Assembly (NCBI GenBank): GCA_002395835.1
Contig: DGVD01000012.1
Location: 1-64,000 of the forward strand
Direction of reading: 5' to 3'
DNA: 64,000 nucleotides
Source of the DNA: Bacteroidales bacterium UBA4293
GTDB lineage: Bacteria; Bacteroidota; Bacteroidia; Bacteroidales; Bacteroidaceae
Shown: positions 43,976 to 52,659 of the stretch, one piece after another
Layout of the letters: every line of letters begins with the position of its first letter
Numbering within the stretch: position 1 is the stretch's first letter
The notes under the pieces: model-generated
Seen by the model: the letters and a program-made list of their open reading frames with translations, nothing else
Told to the model about the DNA's origin: nothing
Databases searched by the model: none
Made by a program: the position numbers and the translations under genes

Positions 43976-46098
43976 TATTGATGTATTTTTGAAGAAAAAA
44001 ATCTCATAATTGAATCATACAATGTAACGGTTTGATTTTGAGCTCGTGGCTCAATAAAAGTTAGTGTCTCTTTGGGGTCTCCGAATTGATCTGGATAAAT
44101 AAGAAGGACACTGCTTTCTGCAAAATATTTAAATTGATTTGGTAAGTCTTCGAATGCCGTCTGATAAGATATAGCACCTTTTCTAGCTAGAATGAATACA
44201 CATAGGTGGTCCTCTTGTAAATTTGTAGTCTGAAGCATGATATCGTTCCAGTCTTCCATTTCTTGATAATCAGACCTTACGTTTTCGTGGTTGGCAATGA
44301 TATAGTTTTCAATTCGTTTTAATGTGTTTTTTTGGCCAAAATATATAATTTGGCAACCCAATTGTTGTGCCATACGAGACAATCTATCGATCCATCGATG
44401 AAAGCCAGCTTCAAATTCGGCTTTTGCTGGGACAAATACTCGGATATTTCGGAGGGTATTAACGGGAACAAGGCATTTAACTATAATTAGTTGCCGGAAC
44501 ATTCCGCTTAAAAGATTATTTACGAGCGAACCATTAAATGAGTCGAACATGGAATGGCGTCGATGCATGCCCAAAATTATTTCTGAAGCTTCATATTCAT
44601 TAAGCGCATGGAGAATTCCATTTGGTATATTAGTAGCTAAACGGTTTTGAGTTTGTATTGGAACATCTGCTGCATGGCAAATTTTGGAGGCCTGTTCTAG
44701 TAGTTTTTTAGCTTTGACTTGGTCATTGATACCTTGTTGATTGTCGGATGTGACAGATATAGCTATTAGTCCACGGTTTAATTTAGTATTTCGCATCAAC
44801 ATGGCAATGCTCAATAGTGGCGAAACATTGTCAAAATAGCGTATTGGAATCAAGATCTTCTCGTCATCACCTTGAGTGGGTTTCTCTTCTTCTGCCAATG
44901 CCATCTTGCGAGAAGCATAATCAGTAGCAAAAGAACTGATGATGCAAGAGAATAGTATTAGGATGACTACACCATTCATTACGACATCATTCATCAAATA
45001 AACCCCTGGGGATACTTCAAGCGAAGTTCCTACCATCACCATCGCTAATGCTCCTGCAGCATGTGCTTCAGTTAAACCAAACATCATCCAACCTTCATCG
45101 TTTGATCGCCTTAAAATCTTGCAAGTAAGGAAAGATGCCAGCCATTTGGTAATGGTTGCAGTAATAATAATGATGGTTATAATCCATACTGTATTCCAAT
45201 TATTGAACAGTATGCGGATGTTGATGAGCATGCCCACTCCTATCAAGAAATAAGGGATGAATAGAGCATTGCCTACGAATTCAATTCGGTTCATTAATGG
45301 TGAAACGCGAGGAATAAAGCGGTTGAAGACAAGACCTGCAAGGAATGCTCCTAAAATTCCTTCCATACCGCAAAACTCAGCCAAACCACCACAAAAGAAA
45401 ACCATTGTTAGAACATAGGTAAATAAGGTGACGTGGTTAACGTAACGTTGGAAGAACCATCGTGTTAGACGTGGCAATAAGAAAAATATCACAATACAGT
45501 AAAGTATTACCTTTACAAGAAACCAAATCCAAAAAGCGAATCCTCCATTTCCCCTAAATGCATTAGCAAATCCTGCTAGAATAATTAGTGCACTGAGCAA
45601 AGCTATCATTGTAGCAGCTATGGAAATAGTAACTACAGAACGGCGATTGACTCCATATCTGCTCACTATAGGGTAAGACACCAATGTGTGAGATGCAAGA
45701 ATACATGCCAGTAAAATAGATGCAGGAAAACTATAATCTAGTACGCATATTCCTAGACATAATCCAGCTATAAATGGAATTAAGAATGTCATGATACCAA
45801 AGAAAATACCATCTAGCTTATTCCTTCGGAAACCTTCCATGTCCATTTCTAGGCCAGCCAAAAACATTATATAAAAGATTCCTACTTTGCCAAACAGCTC
45901 AAAACTACTGTCTCGTAGTAAAATATTCAATCCGTAAGGGCCAATGAGGATACCGGCCAAAATCATTCCGATAATATGTGGAATCTTCAGACGATTGAAT
46001 ACAAGCGGTGCACCCAAAATGATGCATAGCACAAGGAAAAAAATCCAAGTGGTATTTGTGATAGGTAGGTCGATCTGTGATAGAAATTCTTGTATCAT
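43975..46098 (-). CDS. CPA2-type cation/proton antiporter with a UspA-like tail
   Basis: The 707-residue protein has about 12 membrane helices in residues 1-400, starting 'LGAPLVFNRLKIPHIIGMILAGILIGPYGLN'. That is the wording of CPA2 (KefB/NapA-like) transporters. 'FLAGLEMDME' and 'GILGAFLAGLVFNRFIP' follow. The cytoplasmic tail of about 300 residues contains two universal-stress-like halves ('EIILGMHRRHSMFDSFNGSLVNNLL'), which may bind nucleotide and gate the transporter. The RCK/TrkA-N domain of KefB is missing. It probably exchanges Na+ or K+ for protons. A -7 element TATCTTTG lies at 46117-46124 on the minus strand. Confidence 0.88.
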   Translation of the reverse strand: MIQEFLSQIDLPITNTTWIFFLVLCIILGAPLVFNRLKIPHIIGMILAGILIGPYGLNILLRDSSFELFGKVGIFYIMFLAGLEMDMEGFRRNKLDGIFFGIMTFLIPFIAGLCLGICVLDYSFPASILLACILASHTLVSYPIVSRYGVNRRSVVTISIAATMIALLSALIILAGFANAFRGNGGFAFWIWFLVKVILYCIVIFFLLPRLTRWFFQRYVNHVTLFTYVLTMVFFCGGLAEFCGMEGILGAFLAGLVFNRFIPRVSPLMNRIEFVGNALFIPYFLIGVGMLINIRILFNNWNTVWIITIIIITATITKWLASFLTCKILRRSNDEGWMMFGLTEAHAAGALAMVMVGTSLEVSPGVYLMNDVVMNGVVILILFSCIISSFATDYASRKMALAEEEKPTQGDDEKILIPIRYFDNVSPLLSIAMLMRNTKLNRGLIAISVTSDNQQGINDQVKAKKLLEQASKICHAADVPIQTQNRLATNIPNGILHALNEYEASEIILGMHRRHSMFDSFNGSLVNNLLSGMFRQLIIVKCLVPVNTLRNIRVFVPAKAEFEAGFHRWIDRLSRMAQQLGCQIIYFGQKNTLKRIENYIIANHENVRSDYQEMEDWNDIMLQTTNLQEDHLCVFILARKGAISYQTAFEDLPNQFKYFAESSVLLIYPDQFGDPKETLTFIEPRAQNQTVTLYDSIMRFFSSKIHQ

Positions 46099-46274
46099 AC
46101 ATTATGAAATCTTATGCAAAGATAGTTCAAAGTAGGAGAAATTGAAAGAAAAATAGCTTAGAAATGAAAAACTTTTAGTTTTGGAAAAATAATCCGATTA
46201 AAAGTTTTATTTTTGCAACAATTTTCGAGCATGCCGAAGAAATAGATAGGTATTAACAATAATTTAAAAGAAAA

Positions 46275-47288
46275 ATGAAAGTTGCAATTGTCGGTGCTAG
46301 TGGTGCAGTAGGTCAAGAACTGTTGCGCATCCTTGAAGAGCGCCATTTTTCAATGGATGATTTAGTTTTGTTTGGTTCTTCTCGCAGTGCGGGTCGAAAA
46401 TACCAATTCAAAGGAAAAGATTATGAAGTGAAGCTACTTCAGCATAATGATGATTTCAAAGATATAGATATAGTGTTTGCATCCGCAGGTGCTAGCACTA
46501 GTAAGGAATATGCAGATACAATTACCAAATATGGTGCTGTGATGATAGACAATTCTAGTGCTTTTCGTATGGAGGATGATGTCCCTTTGGTGGTTCCTGA
46601 AATTAATCCAGAAGACGCCTTGGCTCGCCCACGCGGTATCATTGCAAACCCAAATTGCACTACTATCATGATGGTTGTCGTGCTGAATCCAATTGAAAAA
46701 ATCTCTCACATAAAAAAGATACATATTTCCAGTTATCAAAGTGCAAGTGGTGCAGGTGCAGTGGCGATGAAAGAACTGGAGCAACAATACAAGGAAATTT
46801 TGGAAACAGGAAAGGTTTCTACTATTGAGAAATTCCCACATCAGTTAGCTTATAATGTCATTCCCCAAATTGATAAGATGACTGAGAATGATTACACAAA
46901 AGAAGAAATGAAGATGTTCCACGAGACTCGTAAGATTATGCATTCAGATGTACGCACTTCTGCTACCTGTGTCCGTGTAAGTTCTCTTCGTTCACATTCT
47001 GAGAGTGTTTGGTTTGAAACGGAAGAACCTGTAAGTATAGAGGAAATCCGTAGGGCTTTGGAACAGGCTCCTGGTATAACATTAGTAGATGATCCTCAGA
47101 ACTATGTATATCCTATGCCGCTTGAAAGTGCAGGAAAGGATGATGTGTATGTAGGGCGTGTTCGTAGGGATTTGGCAGATGACAACAGCTGTACTTTATG
47201 GTTGACAGGTGATCAGATAAGAAAAGGTGCAGCGCTTAACGCTGTACAAATAGCAGAATACCTGGTAAAAATAGGTAATATAAAATAA
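46275..47288 (+). CDS. asd: Aspartate-semialdehyde dehydrogenase
   Basis: Full length at 337 residues. It has the NADP-binding start 'VAIVGASGAVGQELLRIL', catalytic Cys128 in 'NPNCTT', the substrate-binding 'SSYQSASGAG', and a His-containing segment 'VRVSSLRSHSESV'. It makes aspartate semialdehyde from aspartyl phosphate for lysine, diaminopimelate, threonine and methionine synthesis. A -7 element TATTTTTG lies at 46208-46215. The gene stands alone, divergent from the antiporter operon, with a terminator 20-50 bases behind it. Confidence 0.95.
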   Translation: MKVAIVGASGAVGQELLRILEERHFSMDDLVLFGSSRSAGRKYQFKGKDYEVKLLQHNDDFKDIDIVFASAGASTSKEYADTITKYGAVMIDNSSAFRMEDDVPLVVPEINPEDALARPRGIIANPNCTTIMMVVVLNPIEKISHIKKIHISSYQSASGAGAVAMKELEQQYKEILETGKVSTIEKFPHQLAYNVIPQIDKMTENDYTKEEMKMFHETRKIMHSDVRTSATCVRVSSLRSHSESVWFETEEPVSIEEIRRALEQAPGITLVDDPQNYVYPMPLESAGKDDVYVGRVRRDLADDNSCTLWLTGDQIRKGAALNAVQIAEYLVKIGNIK

Positions 47289-47306
47289 GATTTTAAATTC
47301 GGAATT

Positions 47307-47337
47307 TGAAAGGGATGATTTTTTCATCCCTTTTTCT
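47307..47337 (+). terminator. Intrinsic terminator after asd
   Basis: AAAGGGATGA pairs with TCATCCCTTT around a short T loop, followed by T-rich sequence. The A-rich left side suggests that it may also end the leftward HD-hydrolase transcript. Confidence 0.85.
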
Positions 47338-47354
47338 TTTTTCAAAAAATGAAT

Positions 47355-47933
47355 TTATAGCTTTTCCCCTTTATCTATTTTTTCAATAGTATCTTCCAGA
47401 ATAGCTTTTCTTAAATCTGTAAGCCATTCAGAAAAAGCTACAGTGTCAAATGCATATGTTTTGTTAAGTTCAAATTCGTTGTCTGACCATGTGCTGAGTG
47501 GGGATTCATTGTGTTGAATTAAAGCCTCCAGTTTATCTAATGCTTTGTACAATTTTGCTTCTTTGCTTTCTTGAGCATCCATTTCTTTAAATAGATCCAT
47601 CAATTCTTTTGAAAGGTCTTCAGGCAAAGATAATAACCATTGTTCTAATAAAGAATCTTCTACATCCCTATCTGAGTCTGTTTTAATGAAAGTAGGTATA
47701 TCACCCGTGAAGCATTCACCAAGGTCATGAATTAAGCACATTTGGATTACTTTGTCAATATTTACGTCTTGAAATTCATGTTTTAAAAGAAAGGCCATCA
47801 GTGCAACTCTCCAACTATGCTCAGCTACACTTTCTGTTCTCCCTTTTGACGTTGTACAATGCCGAGGTGTATCTTTTAACTTTTCAGCAACATGTAAAAT
47901 GTCTAAATAATCTCTGCTGTTCATATAACTCAT
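47355..47933 (-). CDS. HD-domain phosphohydrolase (YfbR-like)
   Basis: The ATG at 47933 is preferred over 47969 because it overlaps the upstream stop in the typical ATGA manner. The 192-residue product has the HD signature: His in 'SVAEHSWRVALMAFLL', 'LIHDLGECFTGDIPTF' with the His-Asp pair, and a later Asp in 'LYKALDKLEALIQHN'. This fits the YfbR/HDDC2 class, which removes phosphate from deoxynucleoside monophosphates. Its coupling to two 5'-nucleotidase-like genes supports a role in nucleotide turnover, though it is cytoplasmic and they are exported. Confidence 0.85.
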   Translation of the reverse strand: MSYMNSRDYLDILHVAEKLKDTPRHCTTSKGRTESVAEHSWRVALMAFLLKHEFQDVNIDKVIQMCLIHDLGECFTGDIPTFIKTDSDRDVEDSLLEQWLLSLPEDLSKELMDLFKEMDAQESKEAKLYKALDKLEALIQHNESPLSTWSDNEFELNKTYAFDTVAFSEWLTDLRKAILEDTIEKIDKGEKL

Positions 47934-48787
47934 TCCTTTTCCACGGTTATTGTCAAATGTCCTATCCATTGTCCATTCTTACCCATTTGGAATATGGGGA
48001 CGATTTTCCCGTCTAAATTTGTCACTCGTTTTGCCTCAGTCATATAAGTATGAGTATGTCCACCTAAGATGATATCTATATTACGAGTTTCTGAGGCGAG
48101 TCTTTTGTCGCCATAATTTGCTGCATCTTTTTCGAACCAGCCTAAATGAGAAAGACAAATGATAATATCACATTTTTCTTCTTCTTTTAATTTTCTGGCT
48201 ATTTCATTTGCAGTGTTGATAGGGTCTAAAAACGTAATTCCTTTATAATTTTTTTCTTGTACTAGTCCTTCCAATTTTGGGCCTAGGCCGAAGACTCCAA
48301 TTTTCAATCCTTTCCGGTATAAGATAGTATATGGTTTCACAATGCCCTCTAAAATGGTTCCTTCTGTGGTGTAATTAGCGCAAACAAAAGGAAATTTGGC
48401 TTCTAGAAAAATGCGTTTCATGTTTTCTTCGCCGAAATCAAATTCATGGTTTCCAATGGTGGCTGCATCATATTTACATAGGTTCATGAATTCTATTTCA
48501 GTGCTTCCTTTGAACAAATTGTAGTAGGGGGAGCCTTGGGAAAAATCGCCGCAATCGAAGAGCAGCAAATCTGGATCTTGCTTTCGGGCGTTCTCTATAA
48601 AAGTAACACGACGTACAAAACCAGCTTTATCTGCCATATCTGCTTTCTCATAATCTTTAGGAAATGGTTCTATGCGGCTATGCATATCGTTGGTATGATA
48701 TATTTCCAGTTTGATTACATTTTGTGCTAAGATACAAGATGTAAATGTTAGCAATAAGCCTATAATGAATAATCTATATTTGTTCAT
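47930..48787 (-). CDS. 5'-Nucleotidase N-terminal (metallophosphatase) domain protein
   Basis: The start at 48787 (MNKYRLFIIGLLLTFTSC) avoids overlap with the previous gene and gives an export signal. Cys is present at the end of the hydrophobic part ('LTFTSC'), so it may be a lipoprotein. The 285 residues form the calcineurin-like half of UshA: 'TNDMHSRIEPF', 'FDCGDFSQGSPYYN', 'IGNHEFDFG', 'LSHLGW' and 'LGGHTHTY', which hold the metal ligands. The substrate-binding C-terminal half is absent here and is encoded by the gene directly upstream. Together the two should hydrolyse nucleotides in the periplasm. Confidence 0.9.
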   Translation of the reverse strand: MNKYRLFIIGLLLTFTSCILAQNVIKLEIYHTNDMHSRIEPFPKDYEKADMADKAGFVRRVTFIENARKQDPDLLLFDCGDFSQGSPYYNLFKGSTEIEFMNLCKYDAATIGNHEFDFGEENMKRIFLEAKFPFVCANYTTEGTILEGIVKPYTILYRKGLKIGVFGLGPKLEGLVQEKNYKGITFLDPINTANEIARKLKEEEKCDIIICLSHLGWFEKDAANYGDKRLASETRNIDIILGGHTHTYMTEAKRVTNLDGKIVPIFQMGKNGQWIGHLTITVEKE

Positions 48788-48791
48788 AGCT

Positions 48792-49595
48792 TTATTTTTC
48801 AAAAACGAAACGTCCTTCTATTTTCGCATCAATTTTTTCTCCTCTACTTGTTTTGTCTTGAATATAGTCTAAAAAACATTGTCGGAGAGTGGCTCCTTCG
48901 GGCATAATCCAATCTGGGAAATCTTGCAAAACGGTGAACCCATCGTTGCCTTCTGCCACGTAATCTACAGTGGCAAGCCTATAGATTTTATCTTTGTCTA
49001 TTTCTTTTCCACGGATTTTTGCTGAAGCAAGATGCCCATTCTTACTTATGAGGTTTACACCACCTACACCGCCATTTCGGATTACACACAACTGTTCAAA
49101 AAGTCTAAGTGCATCGGAACCTTTCATTTGGATGACAACCAAGGTGTTCTCGAATGGAGTAATCTCAAATATATTTCCAAATGTAATGGGTCCACTGGGG
49201 AGTGTAGAACGAAGACCTCCATAATTTATGAGGGAAAAATCCGCTTCTGTTCCTGTATATTTTAAGGAACCAAATAATAAGGCGTCTGCTACTAAATTAG
49301 ACAAGTCGCTTTCCGGAAACTTGCGTTCCATGAAATGTGTACTTTGCCCAATCACAGGTGACATGATTTCATCAACTCTTTGCTTATATCTTTCCAGTAA
49401 GTTTGTAGCTTCAGGATTAGCTTGAATATCAAAAAGAGAATTCATTTCTATTCGTTCATCGGTGATGGAGGTGATTTTATAGCTGGCAGGCTTTTCTTTT
49501 ATCAATAATTTATTAGACGTGCATGCTGTCACTCCCAGGAAAAGAAGAAGTAGGGGTAATCCTCTTCGCAAAAGAAATCGGCCGATGTTTTTCAT
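48792..49595 (-). CDS. 5'-Nucleotidase C-terminal domain lipoprotein
   Basis: The 267-residue protein has a lipoprotein-like signal ending 'GVTAC' at Cys25, then a 5'-nucleotidase C-terminal domain: 'ESDLSNLVADALLF', 'DFSLINYGGLRSTLPSGPITFGNIFEI', 'VVIQMKGSDALRLFEQL', 'YRLATVDYVAEGNDGF'. In UshA this domain binds the base and carries the closing hinge. Its stop is four bases before the start of the metallophosphatase gene, so the two halves are made side by side, in reversed order from the fused enzyme. A -7 element TATCTTTG reads leftward at 49618-49625. Confidence 0.88.
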   Translation of the reverse strand: MKNIGRFLLRRGLPLLLLFLGVTACTSNKLLIKEKPASYKITSITDERIEMNSLFDIQANPEATNLLERYKQRVDEIMSPVIGQSTHFMERKFPESDLSNLVADALLFGSLKYTGTEADFSLINYGGLRSTLPSGPITFGNIFEITPFENTLVVIQMKGSDALRLFEQLCVIRNGGVGGVNLISKNGHLASAKIRGKEIDKDKIYRLATVDYVAEGNDGFTVLQDFPDWIMPEGATLRQCFLDYIQDKTSRGEKIDAKIEGRFVFEK

Positions 49596-49690
49596 ACTTT
49601 TGGTTATTAATTTGTTACAAAGATATAAAAATTATTGTATGTGTAAAAGAAAAACATTCTTCTTGATTTGCGTAAATGGGAAAAAAATAG

Positions 49691-49787
49691 TTACTTTGCA
49701 CCCGCTTTCGCGTTGGTCGCTGTCATGGGAGGAGTAACCTGGTATGCCAACGTCGGACGACACAACAATTTAAATTATTATATAATA
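49691..49787 (+). promoter_or_regulatory. Promoter-like element and structured leader of rplS
   Basis: TTACTTTG (49691-49698) is one base off the -7 consensus and would start an ~80-base leader. CGTTGG (49711-49716) and CCAACG (49747-49752) can close a stem around a 30-base internal region with a further GGTATGCC mini-hairpin. A ribosomal-protein autoregulatory leader is possible but not shown. Confidence 0.4.
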
Positions 49788-50141
49788 ATGGATTTGATTA
49801 AAATTGCTGAAGAAGCATTTGCTACTGGTAAGGAATTCCCAAAATTCAAAGCTGGTGATACTATCACAGTAGCATACAAAATCGTCGAAGGTAACAAGGA
49901 ACGTATACAGTTGTATCGTGGTGTAGTTATCAAGATTAGTGGTCACGGCATTAAGAAACGTTTCACTGTTCGCAAAATGTCTGGTACTATAGGTGTAGAG
50001 CGTATTTTCCCTATTGAGTCACCAAATATTGAAAGCATTGAAGTGAATAAGGTGGGTAAAGTTCGTCGTGCAAAATTGTATTATCTTCGTGCCCTTACAG
50101 GTAAGAAGGCTAGAATTCAGGAGAAGAGAACAAACGCCTAA
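49788..50141 (+). CDS. rplS: 50S ribosomal protein L19
   Basis: The true start at 49788 gives MDLIKIAEEAFATGKEFPKF, the usual Bacteroidetes N-terminus; the longer frame upstream is leader. The 117-residue protein has the L19 core 'FKAGDTITVAYKIVEGNKER', 'QLYRGVVIKISGHG', 'FTVRKMSGTIGVERIFPIESPNIESI' and 'VRRAKLYYLRALTGKKARI'. L19 sits at the 30S-50S interface. It is a single-gene transcript here, apart from the usual rpsP-rimM-trmD operon, ending at a strong terminator. Confidence 0.96.
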   Translation: MDLIKIAEEAFATGKEFPKFKAGDTITVAYKIVEGNKERIQLYRGVVIKISGHGIKKRFTVRKMSGTIGVERIFPIESPNIESIEVNKVGKVRRAKLYYLRALTGKKARIQEKRTNA

Positions 50142-50161
50142 TTCAGCAAAATACACATCAG

Positions 50162-50192
50162 AAAAGGATGCAATAATGCATCCTTTTTTTTT
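50162..50192 (+). terminator. Intrinsic terminator of rplS
   Basis: AAAAGGATGCA pairs with TGCATCCTTTT around the loop ATAA and is followed by a run of T. Confidence 0.92.
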
Positions 50193-50199
50193 GTTTATT

Positions 50200-50232
50200 A
50201 ATAAAAAAAGCCGCTCAAAAGAGCGGCTTAAT
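50200..50232 (-). terminator. Intrinsic terminator of the ferredoxin gene
   Basis: On the minus strand AAGCCGCTC pairs with GAGCGGCTT around TTTT, followed by a run of T. It is back to back with the rplS terminator. Confidence 0.88.
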
Positions 50233-50253
50233 AAATTTGATACTGAAATGTGT

Positions 50254-50421
50254 TTAGCCTTCAGTTATAGCTCCAGATGGACAAACATCTGCGCAAGTTC
50301 CGCAGTCTAGACATACATCTGGGTCTATTGAATACTTTTCTCCTTCAGAGATTGCTCCAGCTGGACACTCGTCAATACAAGTTCCACAAGCAACACAGTC
50401 GTCACCAATTACGTAAGCCAT
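50254..50421 (-). CDS. 2[4Fe-4S] ferredoxin, 55 residues
   Basis: The minus strand codes for a full 55-residue bacterial ferredoxin starting MAYVIGDDCVACGTC. It has two CxxCxxCxxxCP cluster motifs: Cys9, 12, 15 and 19, and Cys37, 40, 43 and 47. Each motif is followed by the typical 'GAI' turn. Such small soluble proteins carry low-potential electrons for pyruvate:ferredoxin oxidoreductase and related anaerobic enzymes. The leader holds a -7 element TACCTTTG at 50504-50511 on the minus strand. The gene is monocistronic with its own terminator. Confidence 0.95.
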   Translation of the reverse strand: MAYVIGDDCVACGTCIDECPAGAISEGEKYSIDPDVCLDCGTCADVCPSGAITEG

Positions 50422-50611
50422 TGTTGTAGAATTTTAATGTTAGTTACTAAGTTAAATAATTTATATGCCCCTACGCTAAAGGGACTCTGTTAGTTTTATA
50501 GAGCAAAGGTAATGAAATTCTTTCTTACCTTGCTAATTTTTTTGAATATTTTTTCCTTTATTCTTCTGAAATGTCAAAAGTGTAGATTAAAATTATTAAG
50601 GCGTTTCTTGA

Positions 50612-51805
50612 TTATTGTAATTTAGCACAACAATTTTTAATGCGTTGCATTGCCTCAATAATATTTTCTTCACTCGTAGCATAGCTCATTCGGAAACATT
50701 CTGGACTTCCGAATGCTGCGCCACCTACTGTAGCAACATGTCCAACTTCAAGAAGATACATAGCAAAATCCATGGAATCTTTGATAACACGATCTCCATA
50801 TTTTTTACCGTAGAAAGATGAGCATTTTGGGAAAAGGTAGAAGGCACCTTGTGGTGTGTTAACTTCCAAACCTGGAATTTCCTTTGCCAATTTTACAATA
50901 AGATCTTTTCTTCGCTCAAATGCTTGACGCATTATCTCTACAGGTTCCTGAGTACCAGTGTATGCTGCTACGGCTGCCATCTGGCTGACTGAACTAGGTC
51001 CACTTGTATATTGCCCCTGAAGTTTGTTGCATCCTTTAACAATCCATTCAGGTGCTGCAATGAAACCAATACGCCATCCTGTCATGGCATATGCTTTAGA
51101 TACTCCATTGACAATGACAGTTTGTGCCTTCATACCAGGGAATTGACAGATGCTTTCATGTTTCCCTACATAATTAATATGCTCATAGATTTCATCGGAA
51201 ATCACAATAACTCTAGGGTGCTTTAGAATTACATCGGCAATTGCTCTAAGCTCTTCCTTATTATATATAGAACCAGTAGGGTTGGAAGGTGTGCAAAGAA
51301 TAAGTGCACGAGTCTTAGGAGTGATAGCTGCCTCCAGCTGCTCAGCTGTAATTTTAAAGTCTTGCTCAATTCCTGCTTCTACAATGATAGGGGTGCCATC
51401 GGCCAATTTTACCATTTCAGGATAAGAGACCCAATATGGGGCAGGGATTATTACTTCATCACCAGTGTTTACCAATGCCATGATAGCATTACAAACACAC
51501 TGTTTTGCTCCATTGGAGCAAAGGATCTGTGATGGGGTATAATCTAGTCCATTCTCATTTTTCAGTTTGGCAACAATGGCATTCTTTAGTGCAGGATATC
51601 CTGGAACTGGAGAGTAACGAGTATAGTTTTCATCGATAGCTCTCTTAGCAGCTTCTTTAATATGGTCTGGTGTATTGAAATCAGGTTCACCCACACTCAA
51701 GTTGATAACGTCTACGCCTTGAGCTTTCAGTTCTTGACTTTTCTGTGACATCAACAATGTCATTGATGGTGCAAGTCTATTTAGACGGTCTGATAGATTG
51801 TTCAT
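50612..51805 (-). CDS. Class I aminotransferase, aspartate aminotransferase type
   Basis: PLP enzyme of 397 residues. The Schiff-base Lys237 is in 'NGVSKAYAMTGWRIGF'. The PLP-phosphate and ring contacts are visible as 'CSNGAKQCV', 'PAPYWVSYPEM', 'CTPSNPTGSIY' and 'VISDEIYEHI', and Arg in 'RMSYATS' would hold the substrate carboxylate. The wording fits the subgroup Ib aspartate aminotransferases; some members also use prephenate, so the exact substrate is left open. The gene appears single, with 31 bases between its start and the BI-1 gene upstream. Confidence 0.9.
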   Translation of the reverse strand: MNNLSDRLNRLAPSMTLLMSQKSQELKAQGVDVINLSVGEPDFNTPDHIKEAAKRAIDENYTRYSPVPGYPALKNAIVAKLKNENGLDYTPSQILCSNGAKQCVCNAIMALVNTGDEVIIPAPYWVSYPEMVKLADGTPIIVEAGIEQDFKITAEQLEAAITPKTRALILCTPSNPTGSIYNKEELRAIADVILKHPRVIVISDEIYEHINYVGKHESICQFPGMKAQTVIVNGVSKAYAMTGWRIGFIAAPEWIVKGCNKLQGQYTSGPSSVSQMAAVAAYTGTQEPVEIMRQAFERRKDLIVKLAKEIPGLEVNTPQGAFYLFPKCSSFYGKKYGDRVIKDSMDFAMYLLEVGHVATVGGAAFGSPECFRMSYATSEENIIEAMQRIKNCCAKLQ

Positions 51806-51836
51806 TGGATATGTTATAATTTATTAGTAGTTAATT

Positions 51837-52553
51837 TTAATCTCTTCGAGCACCCAGGATTCTCAATAAGTAGATGAACAAATTGATAAAGTCCAAATAG
51901 AGAGACAAACTGCCCATTAGGGCTATTTTCTGGGTGGTCTCATTCTCTTCGGTCCCATACATCTGCAACATCTGTTTGATTTTTTGGGCATCATATGCAG
52001 TTAAACCTATAAACAATATTACTCCTACATAGGTAATCACCCAGTATAAAGTGCTATTGGCCCAGAAAATGTTCACGATGGTAGCAATGATGAGTCCAAC
52101 CAAAGCCATCATGAAGATACTTCCGAATTTAGTTAAGTCCAATTTTGTGGTAGTACCAATAACAGCCATAACCGCAAACGTACCAGCTGTAACAAAAAAT
52201 GCAGTGGCAATGGAAGTCATGGTATATGCCAAGAATAGAACTGACAATGTAGCTCCATTCAGCACAGAATAAATGGCAAACATTATACCAGCTGTGGTAA
52301 ATGACATCTTATTTATACGTGCACTCAGGATGAAAACGATGGCCAATTCTGCGATGCAAAGCCCAATCATCAGCCCTGAACTAAACATATCTGGATGCAT
52401 CATGAGATAATTAGCCACGTAGCTAGCTGTTAAGCCAGTGACAGCCAATGCCAATGCCATCCAAATGAAAACATTACGGAATAATTTAGCATAAGCAGGT
52501 GCTCCTATATAATCAATAGAGGAAACATCCCATCGATTGTTGTAATTTTCCAT
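51837..52553 (-). CDS. Bax inhibitor-1/YccA family membrane protein
   Basis: The 238-residue protein has seven hydrophobic helices. It starts with a short cytoplasmic tail ('YNNRWDVSSIDYIGAPAYAKLFRNVFIWM'), and the late block 'FIGLTAYDAQKIKQM' is the family hallmark with a conserved Asp. Eukaryotic and Bacillus members act as calcium leak channels; the bacterial role in Bacteroidetes is not known. It may share a transcript with the aminotransferase downstream, as the gap is 31 bases. Confidence 0.9.
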   Translation of the reverse strand: MENYNNRWDVSSIDYIGAPAYAKLFRNVFIWMALALAVTGLTASYVANYLMMHPDMFSSGLMIGLCIAELAIVFILSARINKMSFTTAGIMFAIYSVLNGATLSVLFLAYTMTSIATAFFVTAGTFAVMAVIGTTTKLDLTKFGSIFMMALVGLIIATIVNIFWANSTLYWVITYVGVILFIGLTAYDAQKIKQMLQMYGTEENETTQKIALMGSLSLYLDFINLFIYLLRILGARRD

Positions 52554-52659
52554 TATTTCTTTAATAATTTAGTTTATAATTCAGTTTCCAGAAAGTGAAT
52601 GTACAAATCTTGGACCAAACTTTTATAATGTCATTCTAGTCACTTTAATTTACGCCCCT

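Noticed and set aside
47930..49595. Frameshifted single ushA gene
   Set aside because: The order of the domains is reversed and each half has its own signal peptide and stop, so they are two real genes.
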